Of a stretch of DNA of 64,000 nt, positions 1-13,590 are shown piece after piece. The stretch covers positions 627,501-691,500 of the forward strand of contig CANTAL010000002.1 of assembly GCA_947650365.1 (NCBI GenBank), read 5' to 3'. This stretch comes from Chamaelirium japonicum (lineage: Eukaryota > Streptophyta > Magnoliopsida > Liliales > Melanthiaceae). The notes beneath the pieces were generated by a model, which worked only from the letters and a program-made list of their open reading frames with translations, did no database searches and had not been told where the DNA came from. The position numbers and the translations under genes are program-made. Position 1 is the stretch's first letter. Every line of letters starts with the position of its first letter.

Positions 1-842
1 AGATTTAATTATATTATTGAGAAATAAAGTTTTAAAATTTAGATTTCTTCTTACTTTATATCTATACCCGTGGCCAATGGACTGTATCCCGACTTCTTCT
101 CTCTTCTCTCTTCGTTTATCTCTCTGTTCTTCTCTCTCTTTTGTCTTCGTTTCTCTCTCTATTTTCTTGTGACTGGTCAGCTGGGCACAACATGTTTGTG
201 CTGATAACGTGTTATGAGATGGAAAAAAGAGAGAGACGTCAGACGTGCCCCACCCTAAAGGGGTTATATAAATATTTAGAAGTGGTGTTTTGGAATTTAG
301 ATTCCTTCTTACTTCATACCTATACCCGTGGCCAATGGACTGAAGCAGGAATTCTTCTCTCTTCTTTCTTTGTTTATCTCTCTCTTCTCTTCTCTCTTCT
401 TCTCTCTCTTCTGTCTTTGGTTCTCTCTTCGTTTTCTTGTGACTGGTCAATTGGGCTCGATATGCTCGTGCTGATAATGTGTTGTGCGATGAGAGAAAGA
501 GAGAGTCATCAAATAATCTATCGAAAACCATAATCCATGGGAGAAGAGAGAAGAGAACAAAAATATTTAATTATATTAATTAGAAGTTGAGTTTTAGAAT
601 TTAGATTTCATCTTACTTCACACCTATACCCATATGGACTGGAGTGGGGATTCTTCTATCTTCTCTCTTCGTTTATGTCTCTGTTCTCTTCTCTATTCTT
701 CTCTCTTCTCACTACACGTTATCAGCACAAACATGTCGAGCCCAGTTAACCAGTCACATGAAAACGGTGTAAGAAACAAAGACAGAAAAGAAAGAATAAG
801 AGAAAAGAGAACGGAGAGATAAATGAAGAGAAAAGAAGATAA
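1..842. repeat. Repeat array, mixed orientation
   Basis: This is the left edge of the array and contains no gene. It holds two or three antisense units, recognisable by the motif GGAATTTAGATTCC or close variants followed by a CT-rich tract, near 40-520 and again from about 580. From about 712 it switches to a sense leader (ACACGTTATCAGCACAAAC) and a purine-rich stretch running to about 840. Open frames at 141-533 and 634-822 are read-through of the repeat and resemble frames found dozens of times elsewhere in the window, so they are not called as genes. Confidence 0.85.
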
Positions 843-1005
843 ATAAAATATTTTTTATACTCATAAATTTATATAAATTATTTAAATATTTAAATAATAA
901 CATTGAGATAATACTATTTAAATATTTAAAGAAATAATATATTTCATAATATTTAAGAAAATATTAATTAAAATAAATAAAATAAATAAGCAATCTCCTA
1001 TCTCA
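843..1005. repeat. AT-rich tag of higher-order repeat A
   Basis: A block of about 160 bp rich in TTTAAATATTTAAA-type sequence, joining a purine-rich unit end to a sense leader. Close relatives lie at about 6,655-6,835 and 12,813-12,990, each followed by the CTCCTATCTCA or CTCCCATCTCA leader start. It is useful as a landmark and has no coding content. Confidence 0.8.
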
Positions 1006-1702
1006 TAACACGTTCTCAACACGAACATGTCGAGCCCAGCGGACAAGTCACAAGAAAATAGAGAGAGAAACAAAGAAAGAAAAGAGAGAAGTAGAGAGAA
1101 GAGAATAGAGAGATAAATAAAAAGAGAAGAGAGAAGAAGTCCTACTCCAGTCCATTCGCCACGGTTATAGGTGTGAAGTAAGAAGAAATCTAAATTCCAA
1201 CACTCCACATCTCAATAATATAATTAGATCTCTCCGTTATCTTCTCTCTTCTCCCATGTGTTAGGGTTTCCTATAGATTGCTTAGGCCCTAAGTAAGCTT
1301 ACCCAATAAATAATATATGACCGCTTTAGGGTGTGGCACGTTTGACGGCTCTCTATTTCTCCCATCTCATAATATATTATCAACACAAACATGTCAAGCC
1401 CAGCCGACCAGTCATAAGAAAATGGAGAGAAAAATAAAGACAGAAGATAGAGCAAAAGAGAGAAAACAACAAAGAGATAACCGAAGAGAGAAGAGAAAAA
1501 AAGTCCTACTCCAATCCATTGGCCATAGGTATATGTCTGAAATAAAAAGGAATCTAAATTTCAAAACTCCACAGAAAAGAGAGAAGAAGAGAGAAAAGAA
1601 ATGAGAGATAAATGAAGAGAAAAGAGGAAGAAGTCCTACTCAAGTCCATTGGCCATGGGTATAGGTGTGAAAAAAGAAAGAATCTAAATTTCAAAACTCT
1701 AC

Positions 1703-2600
1703 TTCTCAATAGTATCATCTTAACGTTATTATGATTATCATAATAATGTTACAATAACTTTTTTATTTAAATTAATTATTTATTTAAATATTAAAAAATA
1801 AAATAATTTTAAAATTTTAATAAATAATTTTTTAGTAAAATAATTAATTTATTTACGTATTTAAATATTTAATTAAATTTAATATTTTATTTATTTATTT
1901 ATTATTATATTATTAAATAATTAAACAAGATAACTATTTATATATTTAAATTATTAAATAAAATCATAATAATTAAATTATATATTTTATTAATTATTTT
2001 TTTATTAGTTATTTTATAAAATTTTATTTTATTTTTAAATAAAGAAATAATTAGTTAATTATTGAAATATTTAAAAACTTATTTTGTGAAGAAATATATT
2101 AAATAGATTATTTACTAAAACAAATAAATAATTTAATTATAAAATAATTTTATAGTTAAACAAAAAATAATAAAGTAAATTTTTATATAATTAAATATTT
2201 AAATATTTATTTTATTAAATTTTTAAATAATAATTACAATTAATTAAAAAATTAATTATTTAATTAAGTAATAAAATAAAAAAATAATTTAATAACTATT
2301 TACTAATTATTTAAATAATTAGTTAATTATTTAAATATATAAATAATAATTTTTTTTAATTAAATAAATATTTTTTTAAATAACAAAATAAATAAATATT
2401 TATTTTAATATTTGAATAATAAATAAATAATTTAAATAATTTAGTTATTTAATTATATATATAATTAAATATTTATTTAATTATTTAATTTAATAAACTA
2501 ATTAAATTAATTAAATAATAGGAAGTAATGAAGGAAGATGAGTCACACCCGAATTTTTTTACTTTAAAAATAATTTATATTTTTCTTTATAAAAATTTAA
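1703..2600 (+). repeat. Full-length AT-rich core of a repeat monomer
   Basis: About 900 bp of nearly pure A and T. It begins after the unit tail (CTTCTCAATAGTATCATC, TTATTATGATTATCAT) and ends with a GC-richer edge reading like GGAAGTAATGAAGGAAGATG, then CGAATTTTTT, then CATTACAACTGTTATGAGATC. The same start and end occur at 7,177-8,100. In-frame stops are everywhere and nothing is coding. If the monomer derives from an LTR element, this would be the U3 region. Confidence 0.8.
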
Positions 2601-2639
2601 GACATTACAACTGTTATGAGATCGTTCGGTGGGAAGGCT

Positions 2640-2800
2640 ATCTATCGTCGGATCTCTCCTATGGATTAGTGTTTCCCATAGATTGCTTAGGCCTTAAGTA
2701 AACTTACCCTATAAATAATATACGACCCCTTTCCCATAGATTGCTTAGGCCCTAAGTAAGTTTACCCTATAAATAATATACGTCCCCTTTAGGGTGGGGC
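2640..2800 (+). promoter_or_regulatory. Tandemly doubled TATA block
   Basis: Two consecutive copies, about 59 bp apart, of a block reading CCCATAGATTGCTTAGGCC, then CCTTAAGTAAAC or CCTAAGTAAG, then ACCCTATAAATAATATACG. The two TATA boxes lie near 2,713 and 2,772. The same doubling occurs at 8,139-8,265, so it was present before the higher-order unit duplicated. Promoter activity is inferred from the TATA box and its position only. Confidence 0.55.
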
Positions 2801-4360
2801 TCGTTTGATGACTCTTTATTTCTCCTATCTCATAATATATTATCAGCACGAATATGTCGAGCCCAGCCGACCAGTCACAAGAAAACGGAGAAAGAAATAG
2901 AGATAGAAGAGAGAGAAGAGAAAAGAGAATGAAGAGATAAACAAAGAAAGAAGAGAGAAGAAGTCCTGCTCCAGTCATTTGGCCACGGGTATAGGTATGA
3001 AATAAGAAGGAATCTAAAGTCCAAAACTCCACATCTCTATAATATAATTAAATCTCTGTATTCTTTTCTTTCTCTTATCTTACAACACATTATCAGAACA
3101 AAAATATCAAACCCAATCAACTAGTCACAAGAAATCGGAGAGAGAAACGAAGACAGAAGAGAGAGAAGAAGAAAGAAGAGAATGGAGAGATAAACAAAGA
3201 GAGAAAAGAGAAGAAGTCCTGCTCTAGTCCATTGGCCATGGGTATATATGTGAAATAAGAAGAAATCTAAATTCTAAAACTCCACTTCTCAATAGTCTCA
3301 TCTCAAAGTTATTATGACTATCATAGTAATATAACTATAATTTTTTTAATTAAATTAATTATTTATTTAATTATTAAATAGGTATAAAGTAAGAAGGAAT
3401 CTAAATTCCAAAACTTCACTTCTCAATATTTATACGACCCCTTTAGGGTGGGGCACGTTTGATGGATATCTCTTTATCCCATCTCACAATACGTTATCAG
3501 CACGAATATGTCAAGCCCTGCCAACTAGTCGCAAGAAAACGAAGAGAGAAATGAAGACAAAAGAGAGAGAAGAAAAGAGAAAAGAACTAAGAGATAAACA
3601 AAGATAGAAGGAGAAGAAGTCCTGCTCTAATCTATTGGCCACGGGTATAGGTGTGAAGTAAGAAGGAATCTAAATTCCAAAACTCCACAGAAAAGAGAAA
3701 AAGAGCGAAGATAACGGAAAGATAAATGAAGAGAGAATAAGTCCTGCTCTAATCCATTATCCATGGGTATATGTGTGAAGTAAGATGGAATCTAAATTCC
3801 AAAACTCCACTTTTGTCTTTGTTTATCTCTCCGTTCTCTTCTCTCTTCTTCTCTCTCTTCTGTGTAGTTTTGGAATTTAGATTTCTTCTTACTTCATATC
3901 TATACCAGTGGCAAATGGACTGGAGTAGGACTTCTACTATCTTTTCTCTTTGTTTATCTCTTCGTTATCTTCTCTATTCTTCTCTCTCTTCTGTCTTCGT
4001 TCCTTTTAATTAAATAATTATATTATTTAATTAAATTATTTAGGTATAAGAGAGAAGAGAATAGAGAGTTAAACTAAGAGAGAAGGGGAGAAGAAGTCAT
4101 GCTCTAGTCCATTGGCAACGGGTATAGGTGTGAAGTAAGAAGGAATCTAAATTCCAAAACTCCATAGACGAGAGAAAATAAGAGAGAAGAGAACAGAGAA
4201 GAGAGAAAAGAATAGAGAAGAGAACGTAGAGATAAACGAAAAGAGAAGAGAAGAAAAGTCCTACTCCAGTCCATTGGCCACGGGTATAAGTGTAAAGTAA
4301 AAGGGAATCTAAATTCTAAAACTCCACAAAAGATAGAGAAGATAAGGACAAACTTCTATT
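2800..4360. repeat. Repeat array, mainly sense units
   Basis: Short sense units follow one another with the leader (TATTATCAGCACGAATATG and variants near 2,840, 3,080 and 3,490), a purine tract and a tail. An antisense patch at about 3,800-4,005 ends in a short AT tag (AATTAAATAATTATATTA at 4,008). A shortened core patch with TTAATTAAATTAATTATTTA lies at about 3,340-3,380. There is no gene. Confidence 0.8.
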
Positions 4361-6650
4361 TAATTATTAAAACTATAGAGATTTATAATATTTTATTTAG
4401 GTTCCCTTCTCTTTTCTAATAATACGTTATCAGCTTGAATATGTCGAGTCCAACCGACTAGTCACAAGAAAACAGAGAGAGAAATAAAGACAAAAGAGAG
4501 AGAAAAAATGAGAAAAGAATGGAGAGATAAATAAAGAGAGAAGAAATAAGAAGTCCTGCTCCAGTCCATTCACTACGGGTATAGGTGTGAAGTAAGAAAG
4601 AATCTAAATTCTAAAACTCCACTTCTCAATATTTATACGACCCCTTTAGGGTGCGGCACGTGTGACGGTTCTCTCTTTCTCTCATTTCACAACACGTTAT
4701 TAGTACGAATATATCATGCCCAGCAGACCAGTCAAAAGAAAACGAAGAGAGAAACGAAGATAAAAGAGAGAGAAGAAGAAAGAAGAGGACGAAGAGATAA
4801 ACAAAGAAAGAAAAAGTCCTACCCAAGTCTATTGAACACGGGTATAGGTGTGAAGTAAGAAGGAATCTAAATTCAAAAACTCCATAGAAAAGAGAGAAGA
4901 AGAGAAAAGAGAACGAAGAGATAAATAAAATAAGAAGAGAGAAGAAGGCCTCCTCTAAGTCATTGGCTATGGATATAGGTATGAAGTAAGAAGGAATCTA
5001 AATTTCAAAACTTTACTTTTGTCTTTGTTTCTCAATCCGTTTTCTTACGACTGGTCAGTTGGGCTCAACATATTCGTACTGATAACGTGTTGTGAGATGA
5101 ATGAAAGAGAGAGCCATCAAACGTGCCCCACCCTAAAGGGGTCATAAATTATTTATTATTTATAGGGTAAGGATACTTTAGGCCTAAGCAATCTATGGTA
5201 AACCCTAATCCGTAGGATAAGAGAGAAGAGAATGACGAGAGTAAATTATATCATTGAGAAGTGGAGTTTAGGAATTTAGATTACTTTTTGCTTCACACAT
5301 ATACCCGTAGTTAATGGACTGGAGCAAGACTTCTTCTCTCTTATGTCTTCATTTATCTTTCCGTTCTCTTCTCTGTTATTAATTCTCTCTTCTGACTTTG
5401 TTTCTTTCTCTGTTTTCTTGTAACTAGTCAGCTGGGCTCGACATGTTCCTGCTGATAACGTATTGTGAGATTGGAGAATAAGAAAGCCATCAAATGTGCC
5501 CCACCCAAAAGGGGTCGTATAAATATTAAGAAGTTGAGTTTTGGAATTTAGATTCCTTCTTACTTCACACCTATACCCGTGGCCAATGGCCTGGAGCAGG
5601 ACTTCTTCTCTCTTCGTTTATCCTTTCGTTCTCTTTTATCTTTTTCTCACTCTTCTATCGTCGTTTCTCTCTCTGTTTTCTCTTCTCTCTTTTTCTCTCT
5701 CTTTTGTCTTCATTTCTCTCTCTGTTTTCTTATGATTGGTAGGCTAGGCTTGACATGTTCGTGCTGATAATATGTTGTGAGGTGGAAGAAAAAGAGATCC
5801 ATCAAATATGCCCCTTCCTAAAGGTGTCATATAAATATTAAGAAGTAAAGTTTTATAATTTAGATTCCTTCTTACTTCACACCTATACCTGTGGCTAATG
5901 GACTGGAGCAGGACTTCTTCTCTTTTCATACTGATAATATAACTATAATTTTTTAAATTAAATTAATTATTTAATTAAAACAAAGAGAGTTTTGGAATTT
6001 ACTATGATAATCATGATAAAATTGAGATGGTACTATTGAGAAGTGGAGTTTTGGAATTTAGATTTCTTCTTACTTCACACCTATACCCATGGCGAATGGA
6101 CTGGAGCAGGACTTCTTATCTTTTCTCTCTTTATTTATCTCTTTGTTCTCTTCTCTTATATTCTCTCTCTTTTGTCTTTGTTTCTCTTTCCGTTTTCTTA
6201 GGACTCCTCGGCTGGGCTTGACATGTTCGTGTTAATAACGTATTATGAGATGGGAGAAAGAGAGAGCCACCAAATATGCCCCACCTTAAAGGGGTCGTAT
6301 ATTATTTATAGGGTAAGCTTACTTAGGGCCTAAGCAATCTATAGGAAACCCTAATCCATAAGAGAAGAGAGAAGAGAATGAGGAGATTTAATTATATTAT
6401 TGAGAAGCAGAGTTTTGAAATTTAGATTCCTTCTTTCTTTACATCTATACCCTTGGCGAATGGGCTGGGTAAGACTTCTCTCTTCTCTCATCACTTATCT
6501 TTCTGTTATATTCTCTCTTCTTATAACACGTTATCAGCATGAACATATCGAGCCCAGCTGACCAGTCACAAGAAAACGATATGAGAAACGAAAACAAAAA
6601 AGAGAGAAGAAGAGAGAAGAGAACAGAGAGATAAATAAAGAAGAAGAAGA
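4360..6650. repeat. Repeat array switching from sense to antisense
   Basis: Sense units run to about 5,010. Antisense units follow, with the mirrored TATA block (ATTATTTATAGGGTAAG) near 5,155 and 6,300. A short AT core at 5,935-6,010 carries the right arm ACTATGATAATCATGATAA. The open frames here are repeat read-through. Confidence 0.8.
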
Positions 6651-7176
6651 GAAAAAAAATATTTTTTATGCTCATAAATTTATATAAATTATTTAATAAT
6701 TATGTAATGTTTTATAATTTAATATTTAAATAATAATGTTGAGATAATACTATTTAAATATTTAAAGAAATGATATACTTTATAATATTTAAAGAAATAT
6801 TAATTGAAATAAATAAAATAAATAAGTAATCTCCTATCTCACAATACGTTATCAGTCCAAACATATCGAGCCCAGCAGACCAGTCTCAAAAAAACATAAT
6901 AAGAAACAAAAACAGAAGAGATTGAATGAGTGAGAAGAGAACGGAGAGATAAACAAAAAGAGAAGAGAAAAGAAGTCCTACTCCAGTCCATTCGCCATGG
7001 GTATAGGTGTGAAGTAAGAAGGAATCTAAATTCCATAACTCCACAGAAGATAGAGAATAAGAAAGAAGAGAACAGAGCGATAAATGAAGAGAGAATAAAG
7101 AAGAAGTCTTGCTCAAGACCATTGGCCAGGGGTATTGGTGTGAAGTAAGAAGGAATCTAAATTCCAAAACTCCACT

Positions 7177-8100
7177 TTTCAATAGTATCATCTCAACGTT
7201 ATTATGATTATCATAGTAATATTACAAAAAAAAATTTTAATTAAATTAATAATTTATTTAATTATTAAATAATTTAATAATTTATATAATTTAATAATTA
7301 ATTTTTGAGTAAAAAATTTAATTTTTAACTTATTTAATAATTTTATTTATTTATTTATTATTATATTACTAAATAATTAAATTATAAAACCATTTAATTA
7401 TTTAAATTATTAAATAAATAAATATTATTTAATAATATTATTTATTTATTTATTTATTTTATAAGTTATTTTTTAAAATATTATTTTATTTTGAAATAAT
7501 GAAATAATTAGTTAATTATTTAAATATTTAATAACTTATTTAGTGAATAAATATATTAAATAGAATATTTACTAAAAAAAATAAATAATTTAATTATTAA
7601 ATAATTTTTTTATTAAATAAATAATAATAAGATAAATTATTATATCATTAGATAATTAAATAATTAATTTATTAAATTATGAAATATTAATTGAAATTAA
7701 AAAAAAATATTTATTTAATTAAGTAATAAAATAAAAAATAATTTAATAACTATTTACTTATTATTTAAATAATTAGTTAATTATTTGAATATATAAATAA
7801 TAAAATATTTTTAAAAAAAACATAATATTTTTAAAATAATCAAATAAATATTTTTTTTATTTTTATATTTAAATAATAAATAAATTGTTTAAATAATTTA
7901 GTTATATAATTATATAGATAATTAAATATTTATTTAATTATTTAATTATTTAATAATTTAATTTATTAAACTAATGAAATTAATTAAATATTAGGAAGTA
8001 AAGAAGTAAGATGAGGCAACCCAAATTTTTTATCTTAAAAATAATTTATATTTTTCTTTAAAAAAATTTAAAACATTACAACTGTTATAAGATCATTCGA
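7177..8100 (+). repeat. Full-length AT-rich core of a repeat monomer
   Basis: Same structure and nearly the same length as the core at 1,703-2,600: left edge with CAATAGTATCATCTCAACG, about 800 bp of A and T, right edge with GGAAGTAAAGAAGTAAGATG and CATTACAACTGTTATAAGATC. It is non-coding. Confidence 0.8.
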
Positions 8101-8119
8101 TGGGATGGCTATCCACCGT

Positions 8120-8300
8120 AGGATCTTTCCCATGGATTATGGTTTCCCATAGATTGTTTGGGCCCTAAGTAAGCTTACCCTATAAATAATATACGACCCT
8201 TTTCCTATAGATTGCTTAGGCCCTAAGTAAGCTTACCCTATAAATAATATACGACCCCTTTAAGGTGGGACACATTTGACGACTCCCTTTTTCTGCTATC
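8120..8300 (+). promoter_or_regulatory. Tandemly doubled TATA block
   Basis: Counterpart of the block at 2,640-2,800. Two copies of GGCCCTAAGTAAGCTTACCC followed by TATAAATAATATACG lie about 59 bp apart. The palindrome GTAAGCTTAC is intact in both. The leader with ACACGTTATCAGCACGAAC follows at about 8,306. Confidence 0.55.
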
Positions 8301-8884
8301 TAACTACACGTTATCAGCACGAACATATAGAGCCCAACCGACCAGTCACAAGAATATGGACAGAGAAATGAAGATAGAAGAGAGAGAAGAAGAGAGAAGA
8401 GAGCAAAGAGATAAACAAAGAGAGAAAAAAGAAGAAGTCCTACTCCAGTCCATTGCCACGGGTATAGATAAGAATTAAGAAGGAATCTAAATTCCAAAAC
8501 TCCACTTCTCAATAATATAATTAAATCTCTCCATTCTCTTCTTTCTCCCACCTCATAATACGTTATTAGCACGAAAATATCAAGCCCAGCCGACCAGTCG
8601 TAAGAAAACAAAGAGAGAAACGAAAATCGAAGAGAGAGAAGAAGAAAGAAGAGAACGGAGAGATAAACAGAGAGAGAAAAGAGAAGAAGTCATACTCTAG
8701 TCCATTGGCCATGGGTATAGGTGTAAAATAAGAAGGAATCTAAATTCCAAAACTCCACAGAAAAGAGAGGAGAAAAAAGAAGAAAATAGAGAGATAAATA
8801 AAGAGAGAAGAGAGAAGAAGTCCTACTCCAGTCCATTGTCCACGGGTATAGGTGTGAAGTAAGAAGGAATTTAAATTCCAAAAC

Positions 8885-10220
8885 TCTACTTCTATCATCG
8901 TTTATCTCTCTGTTCTCTTCTCTCTTCTTCTCTCTCTTCTGTGTAATTTTAGAATTTTGATTCCTCCTTACTTCACACCTATACCCATGGCGAATGGACT
9001 AGAGAAGGACTTCTTCTCTCTTCTCTCTTTATTTATCTCTCTATTCTATTCTCTCTTCTGTCTTAGTTTCTCTCTCAATTAAATAATTATATTATTTAAT
9101 TAAATTATTTAGGTAGATGTCAAAAGAGAACAGAGAGATAAACAAAGAGAGAAAGGGATAAAAAGTCTTGCTCTAGTCCATTGGCCACGGGTATAGGTGT
9201 GAAGTAAGAAGGAATCTAAATTCCAAAACTCCACTTCTATCTTTGTTTATCTCTCCGTTCTCCTATCAATTATTCTCTCTCTTTTGTGTAGTTTTAGAAT
9301 TTAGATTCCTTCTTACTTCACACCTATACCCATGGCGAATGGACTAGAGTAGGACTTCTTCTCTCTTCTCTCTTTATTTATCTCTCAATTCTCTTCTGTT
9401 TTCTTCTCTCTCTTCTGTCTTATTTTCTTTCTTAATTAAATAATTATATTATTTAATTTAATTATTTAGGTCGAAGAGAGAAGAGAACGGAGAGATAAAC
9501 AAAGTAAGAAGAGAGAAGAAGTCCTACTCCAGTCCATTGGCCATGGGTATAGGTATAAAGTAAGATTGAATCTAAATTCCAAAACTCTACAGAAAAGAGA
9601 GGAGAAAAGAGAAGAGAACGGAGAGATAAATGAAGAGAGAATAGAGAAAAAGTCATGCTCCAGTCCATTGGCCATGGGTATAGTTGCAAAGTAAGAAGGA
9701 ATCTAAATTCGAAAACTCTATAAAAAAAGAGGAGAAAAGAGAAGAAAATTAAGAGATAAATGAAGAGAGAAGAGAGAAGGAGTGCTGCTCTAGTCCATTG
9801 GCCATGGGTATAGGTGTAAAGTAAAAAGTAATCTAAATTCCAAAAGTCCACAGAAAAGAGAGGAGAAAAGTAAAGAGAATGAAGAGATAAATAAAGAGAG
9901 AAGAGAGAAGAAGTCCTGCTCCAGTCCATTGTCCATGGGTATAGGTGTGAAGTAAGAATGAATCTAAATTCCAAAACTCCAATTCTATCTTCTTTTATCT
10001 CTCCTTCTCTTCTCTCTTCTTCTCTCTCTTCTGTATAGTTTTAGAATTTAGATTCCTTCTGACTTCACACCTATACCCATGGCGAATGGACTGGAGTAGA
10101 ACTTCTTCTCTCTTCTCTCCTTATTTATCTCTCTGTTCTTTTCTTTTTTCTTCTTTCTCATCTATCTTAGTTTCTCTCTCATTTAAATAATTATATTATT
10201 TAATTAAATTATTTAGGTAG
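8885..10220. repeat. Local triplication inside the array
   Basis: Three copies of an antisense fragment end in the same AT tag (TAATTATATTATTTAATT) at about 9,077, 9,434 and 10,181, alternating with runs of sense units. The corresponding part of higher-order copy 1 has the tag once, at 4,008. Sense units between 9,480 and 9,975 repeat with a period of roughly 115-130 bp (purine tract plus tail, no leader). Confidence 0.7.
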
Positions 10221-12830
10221 AAGAGATAAGAGAACGGAGAGATAAACGAAGAGAGAAAGGGAGAAGAAGTCTTGCTCCAATCCATTGGCCACGGGTATAG
10301 GTATGAAGTAAGAAAGAATCTAAATTATAAAACTCCACAGAAGAGAGAGAAGAAGAAAGAAGAGAACGGAGAAGAGAGGGAAGAATCAAGATGAGAATAT
10401 ATAGATAAACAAAGAGAGAAGAGAGAAGAAGTCCTGCTCTAGTCTTTTGGCCATGGGTATAGGTGTGAATTAATAAGGAATCTAAATTCAAAAACTTCAC
10501 AAAAGAAAGAAAAGATAAGGACATACTTCTATTTAATTATTAAAACTAGAGAGATTTATATTATTTTATTTAGGTTCTCTTCTTTCTTCCCACAACACAT
10601 TACCAGCACGAACATATCGAGCCCAACTGACTAGTCATAAGAAAACGGAGAGAGAAACAAAAACAAAAAAGAGAGAAAAAGAGATAAGATAACGAAAAGA
10701 TAAACGAAGAGAGAAGAATTCTGGTTCCAATCCATTGGCCACGGGTATATTGTAAAGTAAGAAGTAATTTAAATTCCAAAAATCCACTTCTCAATATTTA
10801 TACGACCTCTTTAGGGTGGGGCACGTGTAATGGCTCTCTCTTTCTCCTATCTTACAACATGTTATCAGCACGAACTTGTCGTGCCCAGCCGACCAGTTAA
10901 AAGAAAATAGATAGAGAAACGAAAACAGAAGAGAGAGAAGAAGAGTGAATAGAATAGAGATATAAACAAAAAAAGAAGAAAGAAGAAGTCCTACTCCAGT
11001 CCATTGGCCACGGGTATAGGTATGAAGTAAGAAGGAATCTAAATTCAACAACTCAACAGAAGAGAGAGAAGAAGAAAGAAGAGAACGAAGAGATAAATAA
11101 AGAGAGAAGAGAGAAGAAGGCCTGCTCCAGTTTATTGGCCATGGATATCGGTGTGAAGTAAAAAGGAATCTAAATTCCTAAACTTCACTTATGTCTTCGT
11201 TCCTCTCTCTGTTTTCTTACGACTGGTCAGCTGAGCTCGATATGTTCATGCAAATAACGTGTTCTGAGATAGGAGAAAGAGAGAGCCATCAAACATGACC
11301 CACCCTAAAGGGGTCATATATTATTTATTATTTATAGAGTAAGCTTACTTAGGGTATAAGCAGTCTATGGGAATTCCTAATCCATGGGAGAAGAGAAAAA
11401 AGAGTAGAGAGATTTAATTATATTATTGAGAAATAGAGTTTTGGAATTTAGATTACTTCTTACTTCACACTTGGACCCGTGGCCAATGGACTGGAGTAGG
11501 ACTTCTTCTTTCTCCTCTCTTTATTTATCTCTCCGTTCTCTTCTCTCTTGTTCTCTCTCTTCTAATTTTGTTTCTCTCTCCGTTTTATTATGACTGATCG
11601 GCTGGACTCGACATGTTCGCACTGATAACGTATTGTGAGATAGGAAAAAGAGAGACCCATCAAATATGCACCACTCTAAAGGGGTCGTATAAATATTCAG
11701 AAGTTGGGTTTTGGAATTTAGATTCCTTCTAAGTACTCCACCTCAATACTCGTGGCTAATAGACTTGAGCAGGACTTCTTCTCTCTTCGTTTATCTCTTC
11801 ATTCTCTTCTCTCTTCTTCTCTCTCTTCTGTCTTCATTTCTCTTTTTATTTTATCTTCTCTTTTCTTCTCTCTCTTCTATCTTCATTTCTTTTACTTGAC
11901 TGATAGGCTGGGCTTCATATATTCGTACTGATAACGTATTGTAAGGTGGAAGAAAAAGAGAGCCGTCAAACGTGCTCCATCCTAAAAGGGTCATATAAAT
12001 ATTAAGAAGTGGAGTTTTGTAATTTAGATTCCTTCTTACTTCACACCTATAATCATGGCCAATGGACTGGAGCAGGACTTCTTCTTTTTTCATACTGATA
12101 ATGTTACTATAATTTTTTATATTAAATTAATCATTTAATTAAAATGAAGAGAGTTTTGGAATTTACTATGATAATCATAATAACGTTGAGATGATACTAT
12201 TGAGAAGTGAAGTTTTGGAATTTAGATTCCTTCATACTTTACACTTATACCCATAGTGAATGGACTGGAGTAGGAGTTCTTTTATCTTCTCTCTTCGTTT
12301 ATCTCTCTGTTATCTTTTTGTTTCTTCTCTCTCTTCTATCATCGTTTCTCTCTTCGTTTTCTTACGACTGGTCGGCTGGGCACGACATGTTCGTGCTGAT
12401 AATGAATTGTGAGATGGGAGAAAGAGAGAGCCATCAAACATGCCCCACCCTAAAGGGGTTGTATATTATTTATAGGGTAAGCTTACTTAGGGCCTAAGAA
12501 ATCTATAGGAAATCCTAATCCATAGGAGAAGAGAGAAGAGAACGGAGATATTTAATTATATTATTAAGAAGTGGAGTTTTGAAATTTGACTTCCTTCTTA
12601 CTTCACTCCTATACCCTTGGCGATTGGACTGGAGTAAGACTTATTCTCTCTTTTCTTTTTATTTATCTCTTCATTCTCTTCTCTCTTCTCACAACACGTT
12701 ATTAGCGCGAACATATCGAGCCCAGCCGACCAGTCCCAAGAAAACGATGCGAGAAACGAAGACAAAAGAGAGAGAAGAGAATAGAGAGATAAATGAAGAG
12801 AGAAAAAGAGAAATAAAATATTTTTCATGC

Positions 12831-13590
12831 TCATAAATTTATATATTTTATTTAATAAATATGAAATATTTTATAATTAAATATTTAAATATTAACATTG
12901 AGATAATACTATTTAAATATTTAGAAAAATAATATACTTTAGAATATTTAAAAAAATATTAATTGATATAAATAAAATAAATATGCAATCTCCCATCTCA
13001 CAACACGTTATCAGCATGAAAATGTCGAGCCCCATGGACGAGTCATAAAAAAAGGAGAGAGAAACAAAGATAGAAGAGAGAGAAGGAGAGAAGAGAACGG
13101 AGTGATAAACGAAGAGATAAGATAGAATAAGTCTTGCTCCAGTCCATTCACCATGGGTATAGGTGTGAAGTAAGATGGAATCAAAATTCCAAAACTCCAC
13201 TTCTCAATGAATTTTTTGCTATAAAAATAATTTATAATTTTTTTTAAAAAAGTTTAAAACAATACAACTATTATAAGATCAATCGATCGGATGGCAATGG
13301 ACTGGAGCAGAACTTCTTCTATCTTCTTTCTTCGTTTATATCTCTATTCTTTTCTCTCTTCTGTCTTCGTTTCCTTCTCTATTTTTATTATGATTGGTCG
13401 ACTGGGTTCGACATATTCGTGCTGATAACGTGTTGTAAGATGGGAGAAAGAGAGAGTCATCAAACGTGCCCCATCTAAAGGGGTCGTATATTATTTATAG
13501 GGTAAGCTTACTTAGGGCCTAAGCAATCTATGGGAAACCCTAATCCATGGGAAAAGAAAGAAGAGAACGAAGAGATTTAATTATATTATT
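12831..13590. repeat. Higher-order repeat A, copy 3 (partial)
   Basis: Starts like the other two copies with the AT tag and the leader near 13,000. At about 13,208 the tail CTTCTCAAT joins directly to GAATTTTTTGCTATAAAAAT, so the 850-bp AT core present at 1,703 and 7,177 is missing. The promoter block is also absent: ATCGATCGGATGGCAATGG runs straight into an antisense-style unit. Confidence 0.7.

Larger units (their letters stand above)
843..6671. repeat. Higher-order repeat A, copy 1 (~5.8 kb)
   Basis: First of three copies of a higher-order unit. Copies are aligned by rare landmarks: an AT-rich tag with TCATAAATTTATATA at about 861, 6,672 and 12,831; a tandemly doubled TATA block at 2,664-2,790 and 8,139-8,265; an ATTATTAAAACTA tag at 4,363 and 10,536; and a core with opposed arms near 5,935-6,040 and 12,100-12,205. 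Spacing is 5,811 and then 6,159 bp. Inside are sense monomers from about 1,010 to 4,900 and antisense monomers from about 5,000 to 6,450. No gene is seen. Confidence 0.8.
6672..12830. repeat. Higher-order repeat A, copy 2 (~6.2 kb)
   Basis: Second copy of the unit described at 843-6,671, with the same order of landmarks. It is longer mainly because a segment with an AT tag, single at 4,008 in copy 1, is present three times here (9,077, 9,434 and 10,181). Sense monomers occupy most of 6,840-11,170 and antisense monomers 11,190-12,640. Confidence 0.78.
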
